A stretch of 64,000 bases of DNA, taken from Virgibacillus sp. MSJ-26. GTDB taxonomy: Bacteria > Bacillota > Bacilli > Bacillales > Amphibacillaceae. The notes beneath the pieces are model-generated. The model ran no database searches. It was not told where the DNA came from and saw nothing but the letters and a program-made list of their open reading frames with translations. The stretch lies in NCBI RefSeq assembly GCF_018918075.1, contig NZ_JAHLPW010000008.1, positions 103,741-167,740 on the forward strand, written 5' to 3'. How positions within the stretch are numbered: position 1 is the stretch's first letter; every line of letters begins with the position of its first letter. Both the position numbers and the translations under genes were made by a program. Shown piece by piece: positions 53,340-63,029 of the stretch.

Positions 53340-54098
53340 ATGGGCGGTATAGAAACAGATACATTCCTTTTATTGGGAATGATAATGGCATTAGGGGCAG
53401 GGGCACTTTCCTTTTTATCCCCCTGTGTTTTACCAATTTTTCCAGCCTACTTATCTTATATTACAGGAATGAGTGTCAAAGAAATACAAGGAGAAAGAAC
53501 AGGAAAGGTTCGCAAAACACTCCTTAATCATTCATTCTTTTTCTTGTTGGGTGTTTCACTTATCTTTATCAGTTTGGGTGTTGGCGCATCCTTTTTAGGG
53601 CAGTGGATTCAACAACTGTTATCAGGAGATTCTGGGTTATTAATACAGAGAGTCGCTGGTATCTTTATTATTGTGATGGGTTTATTCGTAGGTGGCTGGA
53701 TAAATATTAATTTCTTAATGAAAGAAAAACGTTTGCAATATAAAAAATCAAATGTTAGTTATCTCGGTACATTTTTTGTAGGTACAGGCTTTGCAGCAGG
53801 GTGGACTCCATGCATTGGCCCTATATTTGGTTCCATATTATTATTAGCTGCCAGTAATCCAGGACAAGGAGTCATTTACACGATTATGTATGTAGTCGGT
53901 TTTATCATTCCTTTTTTATTATTAACATTTTTCCTTGGATCGACCAAGTGGATTGTCAAACGGAGTCAGATGATTATGAGGGTTGGCGGCGTTATCATGA
54001 TTGTGATGGGGATTGTTTTACTTGCAGGTTTCATGCCACGGATCACAGAGTTTTTACTTGATTTAGTCGATGGAACGTGGATGTCGAAATTAGGATAA
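53340..54098 (+). CDS. ccdA: CcdA/DsbD-family thiol transporter
   Basis: A 252-residue membrane protein with six or seven helices carrying reducing power across the membrane to extracytoplasmic thioredoxins. The two catalytic cysteines are in LSPCVLPIFPAY and in GWTPCIGPIFG. The ATG at 53340 has AAGAAGGTG upstream. It is the first gene of a cytochrome c maturation operon with the two thioredoxin-like genes, resB and resC. Confidence 0.93.
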   Translation: MGGIETDTFLLLGMIMALGAGALSFLSPCVLPIFPAYLSYITGMSVKEIQGERTGKVRKTLLNHSFFFLLGVSLIFISLGVGASFLGQWIQQLLSGDSGLLIQRVAGIFIIVMGLFVGGWININFLMKEKRLQYKKSNVSYLGTFFVGTGFAAGWTPCIGPIFGSILLLAASNPGQGVIYTIMYVVGFIIPFLLLTFFLGSTKWIVKRSQMIMRVGGVIMIVMGIVLLAGFMPRITEFLLDLVDGTWMSKLG

Positions 54099-54113
54099 AC
54101 TGGAGGAATAAAT

Positions 54114-54680
54114 GTGAAAAGATGGATTATTATTATTGCTGTTGTAGGGGTGGTTGGTTGGGCTGTATCTGATTTTGTCATAAGTAACAATGCCAAAAAA
54201 GATTCAGTATCTGAAACGGAAGTTGATAATCCATCCCTTGAAGCGGACGGGGCATCAGGTCTGGAAGAAGGGGATCAAGCACCAGATTTTGAATTAGAAA
54301 CAGTGGAAGGGGAAACGGTGCGATTATCGGAACTTGAGGGCGAAAAAGTTTTATTAAATTTTTGGGCGACTTGGTGTCCACCATGTCGTGCGGAAATGCC
54401 TGATATGCAGAAACTTCACGAAGAAGAACATGATTTTGTTATCTTGGCTGTTAACTTGACTGAAACTGAACAAAGTTTTGAAGATGTAGAAGGCTTTCTT
54501 GAGGAATTTGGCATCACTTTCCAAATTTTAATTGATGAAACTACGGAAGTCTCAAGTGAATATAATGCCTTTGCGTTGCCGACATCCTATTTCGTTAATT
54601 CGGATGGAACCATTCATAGGAAAACAATCGGTACATTAAATTACGATCTTATATTGGAACTGATTGAAGAAATGGATTAG
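54114..54680 (+). CDS. TlpA/ResA-like thiol-disulfide oxidoreductase
   Basis: A 188-residue membrane-anchored thioredoxin-like protein. One N-terminal helix is followed by an acidic linker and the thioredoxin domain with NFWATWCPPCRAEMPDM (Cys88, Cys91) and the cis-Pro stretch FALPTSYFV. It accepts electrons from CcdA and probably reduces apocytochrome or another exported target. The GTG at 54114 follows GGAGG. A second ResA-like gene lies downstream, so one of them may have a different target. Confidence 0.9.
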   Translation: MKRWIIIIAVVGVVGWAVSDFVISNNAKKDSVSETEVDNPSLEADGASGLEEGDQAPDFELETVEGETVRLSELEGEKVLLNFWATWCPPCRAEMPDMQKLHEEEHDFVILAVNLTETEQSFEDVEGFLEEFGITFQILIDETTEVSSEYNAFALPTSYFVNSDGTIHRKTIGTLNYDLILELIEEMD

Positions 54681-54787
54681 TTTTTTAGGGGGTGTTGAAG
54701 TGATAAACACTGTCCTTTCGTAAAAGTGACCCTTTTATCACCCCTTTATTGAAAATATTCGTGGCAAATTGTTAAGGAGTTATTGAC

Positions 54788-55357
54788 ATGGCTTTATATC
54801 AGGCACATAAAAATAAACGAAAGAAAATGAAGAGGCGTTTTATTTTTCGAACGATTACGCTTGTGATTATTTTGGCTGCGGTCATCTTTGCATTAATTAT
54901 GAATTTAACGAGAGATAAAGGCGCTGTTAAAAAAGGTAATCAAGTTCCTGATTTTGAATTAACCCAATTAAATGAAAACTACGAACAAGAACATATTCGA
55001 CTTAGTGATTTAGAAGGTAAAGGAGTTGTGCTTAACTTTTGGGCAACTTATTGCAAGCCTTGTGAAGCGCAGTTGCCCCTAATGGAGACGCTGTACCCTG
55101 AGTATAAGGATGATATTGAGATTGTTACTATTAGCTTAGATAATAGCGATTTGGTTATCAAACAATTTATTGATAAATATAATTTAACATTTGCTGTTCT
55201 GCATGATAAAAGAAGTGAAGTGATGGGTTTATATAGCGTTTCTCCTATCCCGAACACATTTTTTATAAGTCCAGAAGGTGAAGTTCAAGATGAGGTTGTT
55301 GGCGCTATACCATTGGAAAAGTTAGAAAGTCATTTTAAAGCAATCCAACCTAATTAA
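54788..55357 (+). CDS. resA: ResA-like thiol-disulfide oxidoreductase
   Basis: A 189-residue membrane-anchored thioredoxin-like protein. The N-terminal helix is followed by the active site NFWATYCKPCEAQLPLM (Cys89, Cys92; ResA usually has CEPC) and the cis-Pro stretch SPIPNTFFI. It is placed directly before resB and resC, the usual position of resA. ATG at 54788 with AAGGAG nine bases upstream. Confidence 0.9.
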   Translation: MALYQAHKNKRKKMKRRFIFRTITLVIILAAVIFALIMNLTRDKGAVKKGNQVPDFELTQLNENYEQEHIRLSDLEGKGVVLNFWATYCKPCEAQLPLMETLYPEYKDDIEIVTISLDNSDLVIKQFIDKYNLTFAVLHDKRSEVMGLYSVSPIPNTFFISPEGEVQDEVVGAIPLEKLESHFKAIQPN

Positions 55358-55375
55358 GTGGAGTGATGGGTTTAG

Positions 55376-57046
55376 ATGGACAAATTAAAATGTGAGTGCG
55401 GACACATGAATCTTGAAGGAACCATTCTTTGTGAATCATGTGGTAAACCGATTGAAGGAAATCAACATTTAGATGGAAACGATAAAACAAAATTACTCAA
55501 TATGCGCTATGATGGTTCTGCTAGAAGATCAAAAACGTATAGCCGAACGTTAGTAGATAAAACATGGAACCTTTTTTCGTCGGTAAAAGTTGGTGTTATT
55601 TTCATCATTATTGCTCTGCTCGCTTCAGGAATCGGGACTATTTTCCCGCAGGAAATGTACATACCTGAAGAAGCAGAAAACAGAGATCCAGCCGTTTTTT
55701 ATGAAGAATGGTATGGATTGGCTGGAAAAATTTATTATCAACTTGGGTTCCATGAACTTTATAGTTCCTGGTGGTATTTGATTTTAATTGCCTTGATTGG
55801 TGTTTCATTAGTTATTTGTAGTATCGACCGATTCGTGCCGTTATACCGTGCACTAAAGCTTCAACAACCCAAACGTCATAATACATTTTTGAGTAGACAG
55901 CGGTTGTTTAGCAAAACTGAAGTTGTAACGGAAGATGAAAAAAAGACATTAATCCATCGTTTGAAAAAATCTAATTATAAAATAATGAATAAAAGTGGAA
56001 ATGTTTTGGCAGAAAAAAATCGCTTTTCACGGTGGGGGCCTTATGTCAATCATATTGGCCTTATTATAATTTTGATTGCTGCTATCTTAAGGTTGACTCC
56101 ATTTTTCTATTTAGATGACTATGTTTGGGTAAGAGAAGGTGAGCAAAAAGTTATTCCAGGGACGAACAATGAATATTACATAGAGAATAAACGTTTTTTA
56201 CTAGAGACATATGATGAAGATGATGAACGATTTAGTGCTGCTATGGAGAAATCGGGTGAACTTGTACATAAAAACTATCAAAGTGATGTCGTCATTTATA
56301 AAGCTAAACCGAGGGATGTTGTTGGGAAAGAACCCGAATTAGAAAAAGTAGTCGAAGGTTCCATCCAATTGAATGAGCCATTAAAATTCGATAACTATAC
56401 GTTATATCAAGCGGGGTACCAAGAAAACGAGTTAGCAAATATGACGTTTCAACTATACGAAAAAGATGACCCAAAAGAACAATCATTGGAGGATGTAACC
56501 ATTGATTTAAACTCACCTGACCCATTATATGAACTAGATAATGGTTTTGAACTAAGGGTGTCAGAGTATTTTCCAGACTATGAAATGGAAGATGGTGAAC
56601 CTCGCACCGATTCTAAAATTCCGAGAAATCCAGCATTTATTTTCAATTTATTTCCACCAGATTCAGATGAGGGGGAGCTTAGTCTAGTAGGGGCAGAAAT
56701 GAACTTTGATCCTACAGGAGAAAATAAATATATGCTAGGTATTGCCGATTTAGAAACTCGTCATGTAAGTGGAATAAGTATTCGCAGAGATTATACAATA
56801 CCTCTATTTATTATCGGAGCAACCATATTCATGATTGGCGTTATGCAAGGCATGTACTGGCAGCATCGCCGCATCTGGGTTAATCCAGAGGGTAATGGAA
56901 TAGTGCTAGCGGCACATACGAATAAAAACTGGACAGGTTTAAAGAAAGATATAAATAAAGCCATTGCAGGCTCGAACATTCAAATGGTTGTTGATCAGGA
57001 AGAAATGGAAATAGAAAAAAAGGTGTCTAGGAGGACTAACACATGA
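55376..57046 (+). CDS. resB: ResB cytochrome c biogenesis protein
   Basis: A 556-residue membrane protein of the Ccs1/ResB family. An N-terminal zinc-ribbon-like motif has Cys6, Cys8, Cys19 and Cys22 ([20 protein letters not shown]). Three helices and a large extracytoplasmic domain follow, with a last helix ([20 protein letters not shown]). It forms the heme ligation complex with ResC. The zinc-ribbon-like part is a feature of Bacillus ResB. It overlaps resC by four bases. Confidence 0.92.
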   Translation: MDKLKCECGHMNLEGTILCESCGKPIEGNQHLDGNDKTKLLNMRYDGSARRSKTYSRTLVDKTWNLFSSVKVGVIFIIIALLASGIGTIFPQEMYIPEEAENRDPAVFYEEWYGLAGKIYYQLGFHELYSSWWYLILIALIGVSLVICSIDRFVPLYRALKLQQPKRHNTFLSRQRLFSKTEVVTEDEKKTLIHRLKKSNYKIMNKSGNVLAEKNRFSRWGPYVNHIGLIIILIAAILRLTPFFYLDDYVWVREGEQKVIPGTNNEYYIENKRFLLETYDEDDERFSAAMEKSGELVHKNYQSDVVIYKAKPRDVVGKEPELEKVVEGSIQLNEPLKFDNYTLYQAGYQENELANMTFQLYEKDDPKEQSLEDVTIDLNSPDPLYELDNGFELRVSEYFPDYEMEDGEPRTDSKIPRNPAFIFNLFPPDSDEGELSLVGAEMNFDPTGENKYMLGIADLETRHVSGISIRRDYTIPLFIIGATIFMIGVMQGMYWQHRRIWVNPEGNGIVLAAHTNKNWTGLKKDINKAIAGSNIQMVVDQEEMEIEKKVSRRTNT

Positions 57047-58239
57047 GTGATTTAGTGAAAATTAGCAGTATTGCCCTTTATACTGCTTTTATTGTTTATT
57101 TATTAGCGACCCTATTTTTTGGAGCAACAATTAAAGATAGACGGACGGCAGATACTTCGAAAAGGAATATAGCAGGAAACATCGGAATCACCTTAACAAT
57201 TTTAGGTTTCCTTGCACAACTGGTCTATTTTATTACACGTTGGGTTGCAGGTGGACATGCTCCTGTCAGTAATATGTTTGAATTTGTAACGTTTTTAGGG
57301 ATGAGCTTGGTGCTTGGATTTATTATTATATATTTTTACTATCGGTTAAATGTTTTAGGATTATTTGCTTTACCGATAGCGATGCTAATCATCGCCTATG
57401 CTAGTGTATTCCCATCCGACCTTGCACCTTTAGTCCCATCCCTACAAAGTCATTGGCTTTATATCCACGTCACCACCGTTTCGATATCTCAAGGAATATT
57501 AGCAATCAGTTTCGTTGCAGGATTAATTTATCTCATTCGAACTGTTGAACAAGCTAACGCAACGAAAAAAACAACTTGGCTTGAAATTATTCTTTATTTA
57601 TTGTTATCGGGATTAGGGTTCGTTATCACGACGACTTCATTTAGCATAATGGATTATAATGCACCATTTTTAGTTCCTATCGAAGGTGATGTTATAACAA
57701 CAGAATATCATATGCCTGCTATTGTTGGGCCGAAAGATGGTAAATTAATGGACAAGAACAGGATGACACCATTATTCGATATCCCAAGTTGGTTTCAAGG
57801 AGAAGATGCATCTAGAAAATTAAACACACTCATTTGGTCATTTTCAGCAGGGCTAATTATGTATGGCCTTATTCGATTGTTCTTAAGAAAAAGGATTGGA
57901 GCAGGCATTCAGCCACTATTGAAAAGGATTAGTCCCAGTTTAATTGACGAAATTGTCTATCGATCCGTCGCCATCGGGTTTCCACTTTTCACGTTAGGCG
58001 GGTTAATATTCGCAGCAATCTGGGCACAAGTTGCCTGGGACCGGTTCTGGGGATGGGATCCAAAAGAAGTATGGGCGCTTATTACATTTTTCTTTTATGC
58101 CGCCTTTTTACATTTAAGACTGTCACGAGGGTGGCACGGAGAAAAATCAGCTTGGCTGGCGGTCATTGGGTTTGCAATCATTATGTTTAATATCATTGTC
58201 GTAAACTTAGTGCTTGCGGGTTTGCATTCATATGCCTAG
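57043..58239 (+). CDS. resC: ResC/CcsA cytochrome c assembly protein
   Basis: A 398-residue membrane protein with about eight helices, of the CcsA/ResC family. The tryptophan-rich heme-handling WWD motif region reads [20 protein letters not shown]. The conserved His residues are in [10 protein letters not shown] (HxPVSN), [14 protein letters not shown] and [10 protein letters not shown]. It transfers heme with ResB. No resD/resE two-component pair follows in this window. Confidence 0.95.
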   Translation: MSDLVKISSIALYTAFIVYLLATLFFGATIKDRRTADTSKRNIAGNIGITLTILGFLAQLVYFITRWVAGGHAPVSNMFEFVTFLGMSLVLGFIIIYFYYRLNVLGLFALPIAMLIIAYASVFPSDLAPLVPSLQSHWLYIHVTTVSISQGILAISFVAGLIYLIRTVEQANATKKTTWLEIILYLLLSGLGFVITTTSFSIMDYNAPFLVPIEGDVITTEYHMPAIVGPKDGKLMDKNRMTPLFDIPSWFQGEDASRKLNTLIWSFSAGLIMYGLIRLFLRKRIGAGIQPLLKRISPSLIDEIVYRSVAIGFPLFTLGGLIFAAIWAQVAWDRFWGWDPKEVWALITFFFYAAFLHLRLSRGWHGEKSAWLAVIGFAIIMFNIIVVNLVLAGLHSYA

Positions 58240-58450
58240 CCAAACAAAGAGGTAGGGGCTAATTTTGTCCCAACCTCTTCAAGTTATCTGCCTTATGCCC
58301 GGCTAACAAATTAATTTTTTATCAAGAAAACCAAAAAACATATGCTATCCAGATACTATTGGTAAAGATATGCATATATGGTAATCTAATAAAGAACTAT
58401 CATTTTTAGCTTACTCATATGTAGGGTTATCAAATAAAGGGGAGATTTAT

Positions 58451-59935
58451 TTGTCTGTAAGGAAAATGAGTTTATTTATTTTTTTGAGTCTTGTAGTGGC
58501 ACTTGCAGGTTGTAGCGCGGCTGCTAAGGAGAGAGATGAGTACTTTGAAACAACGCAAAAGAATATTGAAGACAATCAGGAAGATATTCAAGCAGCGTTA
58601 GATGATTTTGTCGGGGCTGTTTTTGATTCCGAACCTGAAAAGGCTATTAAACTATTAAATGAAGAAATGATTCCTAAATATGAAGAATTACTAGACATGA
58701 TGGATGATGTCGAGCTTAAGGAAAATGAACTGCTGATTGAATTAAATGATCTATCGAAGAAATTGATAGAGGATGATATGGAAAGGCACCTTATTTTAAA
58801 AGAATTGTTTGATGACATTATGGGTAAGAAGGAAACGGGTGAGACGGAAGACATTGACCTCGACGCTACTTTAGAAGAGATTCATAAATCCAGTAAAGAA
58901 CAAGCGGAAACAACAGATAAATTTGTTGAAAAGCTGGAAGAAGTCGATGAAGAATATGATGATGTGGAACTTCGTGAGAAAGACGTACCAGACGATGTCA
59001 ATGCAGAGGAGATCTATGAGGGTTATGAACAAATTATCATGCAATTTATTGAAAGTGTTGGCGGCCTCTCCTCCAAACCAAAGGAGGCGCCAGACGTAGA
59101 TGAAGACATTTTGGCTGATCAAGGAAATCCAGAAGTGGTGTTTGACGGGAAAGTAACGCTTGACGGTAAGTTTCAATTAGAGGGGAAATCCAACTTGCCA
59201 GAAGGCTCCGTTTTACAAATGAAAACACACGAGTATGGAACGGAAAATCCATATTTTAAAGGGGATATACCCGTGGAGGAAGATGGAAGTTTTTCAGTAG
59301 AGACGGATATTGAAGGCGGAGTATTAGATGGCGAATTACTAGTCGTTCGTGTCGCTTATATCCCCGACGCCACAGACAATAAACGAAATGTCGGCATTTA
59401 TGGTGAAGAGGGAGAGAAATTAGAAGGAAACTTCATCCACCCTTATACGGATATTAAGCGAACAAGACAAGGTGCGTTTGCTTATGCTTATCTTGAACTA
59501 AACGATGGAGGGGAAGCAGAACTCGAGGCAGACGTCTGGGGAGAGGAGCCTGAAGATTATGGTGATTACGATGTGTGGATGGAAGAGGCACATGTTGAAG
59601 TACATGATAAATATTACGACGTGTCGATGAACAGTAATTTGATGGCTTTGACATACATTAAAGCAGAGGTGAAATCGCCTGGTCATCAATTAAGTGCTTT
59701 TAGAAGCACAACAAAAGTATTGCCTGATGGTTCTTTCCGTTTCCAGATTCCACGTTCGGATATAGAAAGTGATGATATAAGTATTGAAATCCAAGCTCTG
59801 AGTGACTTTGCCATTGATACTGAAGAACTGTATGGCGCGGATGGTGAAAACTTTAAAGGTGATCTCGTCGAACCAACGAAAAAAGGTAAGAAAATCCAAT
59901 ATATCCTTCCGATAAATGAAGAAGATGAGGAATAA
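58451..59935 (+). CDS. Coiled-coil lipoprotein with beta-domain related to the OmpA lipoprotein
   Basis: A 494-residue predicted lipoprotein with lipobox ALAGCSA (Cys22). The first about 200 residues are very acidic and helical (YEELLDMMDDVELKENELL), suggesting coiled coils, similar in style to YkyA-type lipoproteins. The rest has two beta-rich domains; the second (GDYDVWMEEAHVEVHDKYYD, PDGSFRFQI, GADGENFKGDLVEP) matches the second beta domain of the 18361-19728 lipoprotein (GDTDVWMEVDATTKHNY, PDGSFQLQI, GQEGENLEGNLVE). The start TTG at 58451 has AAGGGGAG upstream; ATG at 58466 is an alternative. Function unknown. Confidence 0.78.
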   Translation: MSVRKMSLFIFLSLVVALAGCSAAAKERDEYFETTQKNIEDNQEDIQAALDDFVGAVFDSEPEKAIKLLNEEMIPKYEELLDMMDDVELKENELLIELNDLSKKLIEDDMERHLILKELFDDIMGKKETGETEDIDLDATLEEIHKSSKEQAETTDKFVEKLEEVDEEYDDVELREKDVPDDVNAEEIYEGYEQIIMQFIESVGGLSSKPKEAPDVDEDILADQGNPEVVFDGKVTLDGKFQLEGKSNLPEGSVLQMKTHEYGTENPYFKGDIPVEEDGSFSVETDIEGGVLDGELLVVRVAYIPDATDNKRNVGIYGEEGEKLEGNFIHPYTDIKRTRQGAFAYAYLELNDGGEAELEADVWGEEPEDYGDYDVWMEEAHVEVHDKYYDVSMNSNLMALTYIKAEVKSPGHQLSAFRSTTKVLPDGSFRFQIPRSDIESDDISIEIQALSDFAIDTEELYGADGENFKGDLVEPTKKGKKIQYILPINEEDEE

Positions 59936-60011
59936 AGAACCATGAATCTAGCAAGGTAATATGCGGATTTAATGTTTAGGTTGGGATAGAGCAGTAATTC
60001 ATTATAAAACA

Positions 60012-60069
60012 AAAAAGTAACCGCCCTTAGAATGTCCAGCCGCTTGGCCGCATTTGGGATGGTTACTTA
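60012..60069. terminator. Bidirectional terminator before ytxJ
   Basis: AAAGTAACCGCCC pairs with GGGATGGTTACTT. It closes the convergent lipoprotein and ytxJ genes. A close relative lies at 35902-35952. Confidence 0.75.
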
Positions 60070-60093
60070 TTTAAATTTAAATAAGATTGCTTA

Positions 60094-60432
60094 TTAGTCA
60101 ATAACTGCTTGCATATGAGCCTTTGTTACAGACCAATGTGTAGCAGACCAATATTTCTGCTTATCTTTTATATAAATGATTTGTGGAGATTCATGTTTAA
60201 CGCCTAAATCCTCTTCAATTTTATTTGAAACAGGACGAGATTCTCGAACTTTCACTAATGTGTAATCAATATTTTCATTTGGATTTTCTTCTAAATAGGC
60301 ATTGTATTCATTTAAAGCATTTGTACTAACTGGACATGTCGTGCTGTGTTTAAGAATAACTTGATCTTTATCAGATGATTTTTCTAAAATGTCATCCCAT
60401 TCTTCAATTGTGGTAATTTCCTTCCAATCCAT
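60094..60432 (-). CDS. ytxJ: YtxJ/BrxC monothiol bacilliredoxin
   Basis: A 112-residue thioredoxin-like protein of the YtxJ (BrxC) family, a bacillithiol-linked monothiol bacilliredoxin. The single cysteine is Cys33 in KHSTTCPVSTNAL, matching the TCPIS motif, and ESPQIIYIK is the cis-Pro region. It removes bacillithiol from proteins after oxidative stress. ATG at 60432 with AAAGGGG upstream. Confidence 0.92.
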   Translation of the reverse strand: MDWKEITTIEEWDDILEKSSDKDQVILKHSTTCPVSTNALNEYNAYLEENPNENIDYTLVKVRESRPVSNKIEEDLGVKHESPQIIYIKDKQKYWSATHWSVTKAHMQAVID

Positions 60433-60879
60433 TATATCGTCCCCTTTACGTAATAGTTATTATTAAGTAGCTGCATCAAAATTAGTTTACGTTAAGAATC
60501 GTATAATTTCAAAAATAGTGCTCTATCGTTTTGATAGATTAGTTAGATTTAAACTCCATTTATAACTTTCTATTCTCATAATCTTCTTTAGTAAACCGTT
60601 ACTCAAGCACGCCTTCTTCTTACGCTTTAAAGAATACTAAGATTTGATCGAAGTATTTTGTTAAACCTACTATAAAATGAGCTGAAAACTTCCGGCTATC
60701 TATTGTCAAGCTGTGACCCCTTTATCTCTTCGGCACTTTCGATGATAATCAACTCGTAGGATTAATTACCTTAATGAGGGAACAACTATTTAAAAATAGA
60801 AGTTTCACTGAATTTGTGCAATATAAAGCAAAAACTTGTATACTAATCATTAATTAGAGAGAGAAAAAGGAAGTGCGAT
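60433..60879. other. Intergenic gap with a GNAT gene fragment
   Basis: 447 AT-rich bases. Apart from the fragment at 60729-60806 I see no other gene or RNA. Confidence 0.45.
60729..60806 (+). pseudogene. Fragment of a GNAT acetyltransferase gene
   Basis: The plus-strand frame reads FGTFDDNQLVGLITLMREQL, matching FGAFDDNQLVGVVTLIREQL of the GNAT at 17331-17831 (16 of 20 residues alike). Neither the rest of the gene nor a start is present. Confidence 0.8.
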
Positions 60880-61770
60880 ATGAAAGATTTTGGACTCATG
60901 GTATTGGGTACTTTTTTCTTTGCTTTTTCAGTAGCTATATTTGCAATGCCTAATTCACTCGCAGAAGGTGGTATCCCTGGACTATCCCTTTTACTTTATT
61001 TTGGGTTAGGTTGGTCTCCTGCATTGGTGACCTTGATTGCAAATGGACTCATTTTATTAGTTGGTTATCGCTACTTGCCCAAGGCGATGATTATTAAATC
61101 TACTGTTGCCATTCCTTTATTTTCAATATTTCTGTTTATAATAGAGGATTTTGGCTCTGCAATGGGTGATCCTCTTCTTGCTGCCCTTTATGCAGGAGTA
61201 TTCACAGGAATTGGTTTTGGCTTCATCTTTCGGTCGGGAAGTACAATTGGTGGAACGTCTACTATTGCAAAAATGTTAAATTATAAATTTGGATGGGAAT
61301 TGACAGGAACAAACTTTGTGCTAGATGCTTTAGTTGTTGTAGGAGGAATATTTGTTATTGGTCCAATTCTAACACTATACACTGTTGTGGCTTTATTTAT
61401 TGGCAAACGAGTGACGGACTATGTATTAGAAGGCTTTGAATCAAAAAAGATCGTTCATATATTCTCAGATTATAGTGAATTAATAGCCCGTTCTATTCGA
61501 GACAATCTCGGTTCTCATACTACTATCTTACAAGGAAAAAATGATGGGAATGGACAAGATGAGAATCTTATTTATGTTGCAGTTCCAAAACAACAATTAT
61601 TTTATTTAAAAAAATTGATTCGTGAAATCGATGAAGATGCGTTTACTGTTGTAAGTACTGTAAAAGATGTAAGTGGTGGTTCGTTTGCAAAGGCTCACTA
61701 TCCAACACAAAAAACGTTTACTACTACAAAGGAAGAAAAACAGTACTATAAAGAAAAAGCTGAAGAATGA
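60880..61770 (+). CDS. YitT-family membrane protein
   Basis: A 296-residue membrane protein of the YitT (DUF161/DUF2179) family. Five or so helices occupy residues 1-180, with AMPNSLAEGGIPGLSLLLYF and FRSGSTIGGTSTIAKML signatures. The C-terminal soluble DUF2179 domain includes VHIFSDYSELIARSI, FYLKKLIREIDEDAFTVVS. AAGGAAG precedes the ATG. Function unknown. Monocistronic, closed by a terminator. Confidence 0.92.
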   Translation: MKDFGLMVLGTFFFAFSVAIFAMPNSLAEGGIPGLSLLLYFGLGWSPALVTLIANGLILLVGYRYLPKAMIIKSTVAIPLFSIFLFIIEDFGSAMGDPLLAALYAGVFTGIGFGFIFRSGSTIGGTSTIAKMLNYKFGWELTGTNFVLDALVVVGGIFVIGPILTLYTVVALFIGKRVTDYVLEGFESKKIVHIFSDYSELIARSIRDNLGSHTTILQGKNDGNGQDENLIYVAVPKQQLFYLKKLIREIDEDAFTVVSTVKDVSGGSFAKAHYPTQKTFTTTKEEKQYYKEKAEE

Positions 61771-62131
61771 CGTATTATTAGATAGGTAGGTAGGATAGAA
61801 TTTAAGATGGAAGACTAGGGTGGAAATGTAATTAAAAGCCACTAAGCAGGCGCAACAGGATAACGAGTAAAGGGGAAGTCTCACAATGAAACAGAGCTGA
61901 TATTCAGTTCTGTTTTTTCTTTTATAATATAGGTGTGGATCAATTCGATCTTTAATAAGAGGTATTGAGACAAATAAACTGCAATAAAATATTTGTAATT
62001 ATCAAAAATACTTAATTATTCATGTTATAATTGATGTCAAAAACTTACCTTGGAAAGGACATGTCTAATCCAAGCCAGTTCGGTTGCCGCATTTATTGGC
62101 TCAGATTTTTGTAAATCTGGAGGGGAGCAAT
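61771..62131. other. Intergenic gap between YitT and small-protein cluster
   Basis: About 360 bases. A terminator at 61889-61920 is the only element supported. Confidence 0.4.
61889..61920 (+). terminator. Hairpin terminator after yitT-like gene
   Basis: AACAGAGCTG pairs with CAGTTCTGTT and is followed by T's. Confidence 0.6.
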
Positions 62132-62512
62132 ATTAAGAGGATTTATATACTTTTTATATCTGTTTTCGTGTTAGTAACGATCTTGAGTATTTCGGGACTT
62201 ATATTAGTAATGCTATTTGAAAATCAAGATATGGATACTTATGTAGAAACTGAATCTCAGCAAAAGAAGAACCAAAGTGAATATTGGACAAAAGAACGAA
62301 TGCAAGAGGCGGAACCACAATTAATGCCTACTGAAAGTAAATCAGATAATTTTAAGGAATTCGTTAGAGACATTTTACCGATATCGATTATTTTGTTTAT
62401 CATTTTAACGGCTGTATTGAACTTAATAAATATAAGGAAGATTAATTTACTTGAGAAAAAACTAATAGAAAAAAGTAAATTATTAAATTGTAATGATAGG
62501 CAAAATGAGTGA
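62132..62512 (+). CDS. Small membrane protein with YWTxERM motif, possible ATT start
   Basis: A protein of about 126 residues with two hydrophobic helices (IYILFISVFVLVTILSISGL and ILPISIILFIILTAVLNLI) flanking a soluble loop. The loop carries SEYWTKERMQEAEPQLMP, a motif I associate with the propeptide region of some secreted Bacillus proteases. No ATG, GTG or TTG is near a ribosome binding site; GGAGGGGAG (62119-62127) is followed by ATT AAG AGG at 62132, so an ATT start is inferred. An in-frame TTG at 62084 would start 16 residues earlier, without a site. Function unknown. Confidence 0.5.
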   Translation: MKRIYILFISVFVLVTILSISGLILVMLFENQDMDTYVETESQQKKNQSEYWTKERMQEAEPQLMPTESKSDNFKEFVRDILPISIILFIILTAVLNLINIRKINLLEKKLIEKSKLLNCNDRQNE

Positions 62513-62594
62513 TTTTTTTAAGTTAATGAGCATGTACTTAACAATGGTGTTTCAGTTCGGCCAGAATTCTAGATGAATACTAAGGGGTGATGAA

Positions 62595-62786
62595 GTGAGT
62601 AAAGACAACGAAACTCCCGAAGAAAGAAGAGAGAGACTAAGACAAAAGGAGTTGGAAAATCCTTCAAGCAGTATGCACGGAAGCAATCTTTCTGATTTAG
62701 TTGGTGGGTTAGGTTGGAAGGGTACTGGAATAATTATTCTTGTATTAATCATTGCTGTGGTCATATTTGCTGTATTCTTCCGTTAA
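62595..62786 (+). CDS. DUF6366-like small membrane protein
   Basis: A 63-residue protein. Charged N-terminus (MSKDNETPEERRERLRQKE) then one helix (GTGIIILVLIIAVVIFAVFF). This matches the DUF6366 family of Bacillaceae from memory. GTG start with GGGG seven bases upstream. Part of a run of small membrane genes at 62132-63239. Function unknown. Confidence 0.8.
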   Translation: MSKDNETPEERRERLRQKELENPSSSMHGSNLSDLVGGLGWKGTGIIILVLIIAVVIFAVFFR

Positions 62787-62823
62787 TAGGCGAACTTAAG
62801 ATATAAAGGAAGTGAGGGGTATA

Positions 62824-63015
62824 TTGAATAAAAGTTTAAAATCATTTCTGTATGGGATTATTGTTATACTCGCAGTTTTTTCAGTTCCAACTATAATTCG
62901 AGTTGGGAAACTAAATTGGGGAATTTGGGGTACCATTGGGGTTTTAATTATGCTAATTTTCTTAGTTTTACTTTTCGGTTTAGGATTGAGCTTATATGAT
63001 AAAAAAGATAGATGA
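62824..63015 (+). CDS. Small membrane protein, function unknown
   Basis: A 63-residue protein with two helices (FLYGIIVILAVFSVPTIIRV and GTIGVLIMLIFLVLLFGLGL) and a short charged tail. TTG start at 62824 with GAGGGG five bases upstream (a GTG at 62812 overlaps that). It overlaps the reading frame of the next gene at its RBS. Part of the small membrane run. Confidence 0.65.
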   Translation: MNKSLKSFLYGIIVILAVFSVPTIIRVGKLNWGIWGTIGVLIMLIFLVLLFGLGLSLYDKKDR

Positions 63016-63029
63016 AAAGGGGGAATTAC

